Assembly: GCA_902760865.1 (NCBI GenBank)
Contig: CACWID010000004.1
Coordinates: 62,001 to 126,000, forward strand
Length of the DNA stretch: 64,000 nt
Reading direction: 5' to 3'
Source of the DNA: an uncultured Bacteroidales bacterium
GTDB lineage: Bacteria > Bacteroidota > Bacteroidia > Bacteroidales > Muribaculaceae
Part shown: piece by piece, positions 60,328 to 64,000 of the stretch
How the letters are laid out: each line of letters starts with the position of its first letter
Position numbering within the stretch: position 1 is the stretch's first letter
Notes under the pieces: model-generated
The model's input: the letters and a program-made list of their open reading frames with translations, nothing else
Told to the model about the DNA's origin: nothing
The model's database searches: none
Program-made: the position numbers and the translations under genes

Positions 60328-61521
60328 TTAGTTCGGCCAGTTCTGGCTCAGCAGATAGTTGATCAGGGATGTCACGTCGGCAATCGACAGGTTTCCATCC
60401 TTGTTGCAGTCAGCATTCTCGGGGCTGAAGGTTGCGCTCGGCGCCAGGTTGCTGCTCAGCAGAGCATTGATGAGCGCCGTCACGTCGCTGATGTTCACAG
60501 CGCCGTCGTTGTTCACGTCGCCACGGATGACCTGCACGTCAGACGGGATGACAAACTGGGAGCCATCGGTGAAGTACAGGCGGTTGTTGCGCCAGCCGTT
60601 CCAGGTGTGGACACCGTCGGTGGGCGTAGTCTGGCCCCAAGTGATGGCAGTAGTCGTTGCTGTACCGCTGACAGCAGAGTTCATCCACAGGCCATTTCCA
60701 CCAGCAGCCATATCGGCAGGAATGTCACGGATCATCTGGCTCGCGAAGTCCATCGTGCCGTCTTCGTTGAGCATCATATAGACCTCGGGGGCGCCATAGC
60801 CGTACAGGTTGGTCACCCACACGGTGTCACCGCTCTGACGGATGTTCACGTCCACGGTCGTCATCGTGCCGTCGGCCACGCTCACAAACTCATGCTTGCC
60901 GTTAGCCACCAGCAGCCAGGTGTCGCGGTAGATAGGCGACAACGATACTGTCTCGTCGGTGTAGGTGTTGCTCGTACCGTTCTTATAGGTGATGGTCGTG
61001 GTCACTGTCGTCTCGATATAGTAGGCAAAACCGTCGGCAATGTGAACCGAGCCGTCGCTCAACAGTTCACCTTTCACGTCGGCAAGGGGGGCACCGTTGA
61101 CCCACCACTCCTCGTTCACCAAGTAGTACATGCTGACGCTGTCAACTCGGGTGGTCACGCCACCTGCCACGCTCGTTGAGGTAGCAGTCACCGTGGCAAC
61201 GGGCTCGTCGCCCACGGCCAGGGTCACGATGTTGCCGGCCACCTTCAGGGGCTGTGTCACGCCCAGCGGAGTGATACCGCCATTGACGTCAACCGTGCCT
61301 GCACTGGCACCGTTCACGGCCGTCACGTTCCAGCCACCGACATAAAAGGGGTCAGCCTCACTAACGGTCACGCTTGAACCGTTGTCCTGCCACTCATAGA
61401 CATGCTGCAGCAGGATTCGGTCGCCCTGCAACGTCGATACACCAGCACGCAAAGAGCTTGACGCGTTCACCGTCATGCCAGCAGCTGCACACAACATCAG
61501 CAACATTAATATCTTCTTCAT
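60328..61521 (-). CDS. Secreted protein with two dockerin-like repeats (paralogue of the next gene)
   Basis: 397 residues with signal peptide MKKILMLLMLCAAAGMTVNA. The central beta-rich domain has no family I can name (LQHVYEWQDNGSSVTVSEAD; WNGWRNNRLYFTDGSQFVIP). The C-terminus has two dockerin-type EF-hand repeats, GDVNNDGAVNISDVTALINA and CNKDGNLSIADVTSLINYLL, ending SQNWPN. It aligns in outline with the 580-residue protein at 61858 (DQFYSGGWDVNLAENSDGT versus DPFYVGGWNVTAVNGASAG; KLFFTDGEKF versus RLYFTDGSQF), so the two are tandem paralogues. Surface attachment and ligand are unknown. Confidence 0.82.
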   Translation of the reverse strand: MKKILMLLMLCAAAGMTVNASSSLRAGVSTLQGDRILLQHVYEWQDNGSSVTVSEADPFYVGGWNVTAVNGASAGTVDVNGGITPLGVTQPLKVAGNIVTLAVGDEPVATVTATSTSVAGGVTTRVDSVSMYYLVNEEWWVNGAPLADVKGELLSDGSVHIADGFAYYIETTVTTTITYKNGTSNTYTDETVSLSPIYRDTWLLVANGKHEFVSVADGTMTTVDVNIRQSGDTVWVTNLYGYGAPEVYMMLNEDGTMDFASQMIRDIPADMAAGGNGLWMNSAVSGTATTTAITWGQTTPTDGVHTWNGWRNNRLYFTDGSQFVIPSDVQVIRGDVNNDGAVNISDVTALINALLSSNLAPSATFSPENADCNKDGNLSIADVTSLINYLLSQNWPN

Positions 61522-61790
61522 CTTGTTCTAAAAAATATGATTTAATGTGATTAATTTTATTTCTAATGCACTAACAAACAACAACATACGCCTCTCTCAA
61601 CAGGCTACGGCCCGCAACAGAAAGGCAATGAAGCGATTGCAGATGACAAAATTAATGAATTATTTCAAATCCGCACTCACATTTAACCACTTTTTACAAA
61701 ATCGCCTCAGCCTGCGACGCTTCATGCCCCACCGGCTCGCGCCGGGACGAGGCACTGCAAACTTACACGATTCGGTATCAGCCTGAAATG
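61522..61790 (-). promoter_or_regulatory. Long leader region with -7 element TAAGTTTG
   Basis: TAAGTTTG on the minus strand at 61765-61758 is a good -7 box, giving a leader of about 230 bases before 61521. No clear -33 box. No other gene is seen here. Confidence 0.5.
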
Positions 61791-61822
61791 CAAAACAGGC
61801 CCCCTCGCGGTGAGGGAGCCTG
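61791..61822 (-). terminator. Terminator after the dockerin-ended gene at 61858
   Basis: On the minus strand, CAGGCTCCCTCA and GCGAGGGGGCCTG pair with one bulge, followed by TTTTG. Confidence 0.75.
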
Positions 61823-61857
61823 TAATTGGCATTGATCTTACGATCAATTAGGTGGGA

Positions 61858-63600
61858 TTACCACTGCTTGCTCAGGATGTAGTTGATCAGAGCGGTAACA
61901 TCACTGATGTTCCACTTGCCATCCAGGTTGCAGTCAGCGTTCTCGCTGTTGAAGCCCTCAACATCGTTGAAGTCGTTCATCAGCACGTGGTTAACCAGAG
62001 TAGTAACGTCGTTGATGGTGATCTGACCGTCGCCGTTAACGTCGCCACGCAGGTAAGGAGTGGGCTCAACCTTAGCGGGAATGGTATAAGCGCCCATAGC
62101 GGGATCACTAGCGTTCTTGCCAATAGCAGAACCATCGGCTACAGCTGCCAGATAGATTACCTGGTCTTCACTGGTGCGCTCTACAACATAGGGATTGTCA
62201 ACTGCCACGATGTTAGAAACGGTTCCGGTCTCGCTATCAACGTCGAAGGTCATCAGGTAAACGACAGCGCCATCCTCAGCGGAAACACCGGTGAAGGTGT
62301 AAGCGTCATCACCCTCAACAACCTGGATGCTCGGGGTCTCGGCCTTACCAAGCAGGAACTTCTCACCATCGGTGAAGAACAGCTTGTTGTCCTTGTAGTA
62401 CTGAATCAGATAGTAGCCACTGTTCATGTCAAACAGGCAAGTGTAATCCCAGGTGATCATGTCGTTGGTCACAGTACCCAGGTTGTAAGCACGTGCATTG
62501 TTCCAGTCAGCAGTGTCGGCAACAACGTCCCAATCAACGCCAATGTTCGAATAGTCCCTGCCTTCACTTGTCTCATAGGCTACCTGGCTAGGCATGGCCA
62601 TCGTGCCATCTTCCCAGATATACATCATCTGGCCGCGCTGGCCACCGCCAAACACGTTCCATGCTACAACGACAGAGTCGTTATACTGATACATGTAAAC
62701 ATTGTTGGTCATATCCTCGGGAGCAAAATACTCTGCAGGATAGCCTTGCTGTACATACTGAGCAACAATATCACTGGGGACAATGCCGGTGCAGGTGTGC
62801 TGACCGTTCGGAGTCATCAGATAGGTATTGCGGAAGATGTAAGAAGCGCTACCGGTGGTGTCAGTGGTTTCGCTCTGAGTGGTCCAATTTGTCGACTGGC
62901 TGTTGGGCCTGGTCTGATAAGTGGTCGTCATGACCTTCAAGAAATAGTAAACGAAACCATTCTCAAAGTACAGAGAACCATCGTCATAGACTTGACCAAC
63001 AACAGGTGCAGCCTCTGCATCCTCGGTGAACCAGTCCTCATTGTAAACGAACACGTACTCGACACTGTCATAGATGTACCTTGCGCGCTGACCACTAGCA
63101 ACAGTCTTCGAGCCAGAGGTTTCATAAACCTGGCCAGGGTTCATCGTCACGGTCTGGGCAGCATAGTCAACCTCCAGATTCTGATTAAAGGTATAGTACA
63201 TACCTTCATTGATGAGAATCGTGCCGTCGCTGTTCTCTGCCAGGTTAACATCCCAACCTCCAGAGTAGAACTGGTCAGCGGTGTCAACCATCACGTTGTT
63301 GCTCTCATCAACGGTCCAGTCATACTGCTCAAAGAAACCGACCTTGGTGCCAATCACCTGATCTGCGGAAAGACGGCGCGGAGCCTTCTTCATCAGGGGG
63401 TTGTCGCTGAGCTTCAGGTTGTTCTTCTTCAGGAAGGACTGAACAGACAGACCGCTCTGAGTCGGGTTTACAAACTTCTGAGCCTTCGTTGCCATCGGCG
63501 CATTAGCCTTGTTGGTCAAGTTAGCCTTGTTCACATGCGGAGTGGCGGCCATGGCCGTCATGCCTGCACATACAAAAAGTAATGCTAAAAATTTTTTCAT
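61858..63600 (-). CDS. Secreted protein with two dockerin-like repeats
   Basis: 580 residues. Signal peptide MKKFLALLFVCAGMTAMAA, a basic linker (NKANLTNKANAPMATKAQKF), then a beta-rich body of no recognised family (GTKVGFFEQYDWTVDESNNV; QFYSGGWDVNLAENSDGTIL; KDNKLFFTDGEKFLLGKA). The last 90 residues hold two dockerin-like repeats, GDVNGDGQITINDVTTLVNH and CNLDGKWNISDVTALINYIL, ending SKQW. It has an excellent promoter and its own terminator, so it is a single-gene transcript. Paralogue of the 397-residue protein downstream. Likely an abundant surface or secreted protein; ligand unknown. Confidence 0.84.
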   Translation of the reverse strand: MKKFLALLFVCAGMTAMAATPHVNKANLTNKANAPMATKAQKFVNPTQSGLSVQSFLKKNNLKLSDNPLMKKAPRRLSADQVIGTKVGFFEQYDWTVDESNNVMVDTADQFYSGGWDVNLAENSDGTILINEGMYYTFNQNLEVDYAAQTVTMNPGQVYETSGSKTVASGQRARYIYDSVEYVFVYNEDWFTEDAEAAPVVGQVYDDGSLYFENGFVYYFLKVMTTTYQTRPNSQSTNWTTQSETTDTTGSASYIFRNTYLMTPNGQHTCTGIVPSDIVAQYVQQGYPAEYFAPEDMTNNVYMYQYNDSVVVAWNVFGGGQRGQMMYIWEDGTMAMPSQVAYETSEGRDYSNIGVDWDVVADTADWNNARAYNLGTVTNDMITWDYTCLFDMNSGYYLIQYYKDNKLFFTDGEKFLLGKAETPSIQVVEGDDAYTFTGVSAEDGAVVYLMTFDVDSETGTVSNIVAVDNPYVVERTSEDQVIYLAAVADGSAIGKNASDPAMGAYTIPAKVEPTPYLRGDVNGDGQITINDVTTLVNHVLMNDFNDVEGFNSENADCNLDGKWNISDVTALINYILSKQW

Positions 63601-63736
63601 AAATCCACTTAGATTTAATGTTAATAATATAGTTAATAAAAAAATGTAAAGTCTCTAAGATTTAAGCAAATCGGTTTACAGTTTATTCATGGAATCAAGC
63701 AATAACCACATAACTGACTTAATTCGAATGATGTCG

Positions 63737-63767
63737 CAAATTTACACCCCATTTTTTTATTTTGCAA
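63737..63767 (-). promoter_or_regulatory. Promoter of the gene ending at 61858
   Basis: -33 TTGC (63767-63764), 19-base spacer, -7 TAAATTTG (63744-63737), leaving a leader of about 130 bases before 63600. The remaining bases to 64000 show no gene. Confidence 0.8.
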
Positions 63768-64000
63768 CTTTTTTCAACAAAAAATGACCTTTTGTTCACA
63801 AGTTGCTACTCCCTTGTTCCACAGGCACTCCTATTGTCAGTAGCATCACGTAGCAAGTGAAAACAATTTTAACCAATTATCAATCAGATTACTAGAACAC
63901 AACTGTTTATTCCCACAACGTGTGCAAGAAACATTTTTCAACCGCGGCCAGCATGCAATCGCGACCAGATATAGCCGCCGGCAGTATGCACAATAACAAT

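Noticed and set aside
61852-63582. Plus-strand frame of 576 codons opposite the dockerin-ended gene
   Set aside because: The minus strand has a signal peptide, dockerin repeats, promoter and terminator; the plus frame is a codon shadow.
1-64000. CRISPR array
   Set aside because: The 7-base tandem repeats and dispersed palindromes have no regular unique spacers of 25-40 bases; no cas gene is present.

Overview
The window looks like chromosome from a gut-type Bacteroidales bacterium (Bacteroidota, probably near Muribaculaceae/Prevotellaceae; the family is inferred). The signs are many promoters of the form TTG-N19/20-TAnnTTTG, weak Shine-Dalgarno sites, a fused LpxC-FabZ, a bS16 protein with a long Ala/Glu tail, a C10 peptidase, type IX-like C-terminal sorting domains, and several secreted proteins ending in dockerin-like repeats. 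Most of the window is GC-rich. One defence-like gene (16405-18186) is visibly AT-rich.

Layout. 1-7.5 kb is core: the end of uridine kinase, lptB, a phosphoesterase/beta-propeller protein, a LolE/FtsX-like permease, a PreA-like dehydrogenase, tRNA-Gln and rpsP. 7.6-16.4 kb is a minus-strand operon with one good promoter: glycosyltransferase, KdsC-like phosphatase, flippase, GalE, LicD, a phosphonoacetaldehyde-reductase-like enzyme, a cytidylyltransferase-PEP mutase fusion and phosphonopyruvate decarboxylase. Together these suggest a surface glycan decorated with a phosphonate, probably 2-hydroxyethylphosphonate. 16.4-18.2 kb holds a macro/ubiquitin-like/TIR fusion, a strong candidate for an uncharacterised antiphage or NAD-signalling system. 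It is followed by a duplicated promoter and a B3/B4 protein.

19-24 kb is tsaC, a thioredoxin lipoprotein and the lipid A genes lpxD, lpxC-fabZ and lpxA. 24-29 kb has a TPR protein, a small lipoprotein and a 1073-residue multi-cofactor oxidoreductase. 30-35.6 kb is a three-gene RND efflux operon. 35.8-45.3 kb is rich in secreted proteins (C10 peptidase, LRR/Ig protein, two type IX paralogues) and also carries tRNA-Arg and ung. 45.4-54.7 kb has fRMsr, rarA, a YraN protein, a TPR-hybrid two-component regulator and a six-gene envelope operon that includes a 45-codon gene. 55-64 kb has another type IX protein, an isolated phage-type terminase next to a large protein of unknown function, and two dockerin-ended secreted proteins.

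The intergenic DNA is unusually structured. It contains seven copies of a GAGACGCAAnnnnTTGCGTCTC palindrome (several act as terminators), many short tandem repeats with a 7-base period, an inverted pair of about 0.25-kb repeats 26 kb apart, and a 139-base inverted-repeat element inside the phosphonate operon. No CRISPR array, rRNA, insertion sequence or integrase was found.
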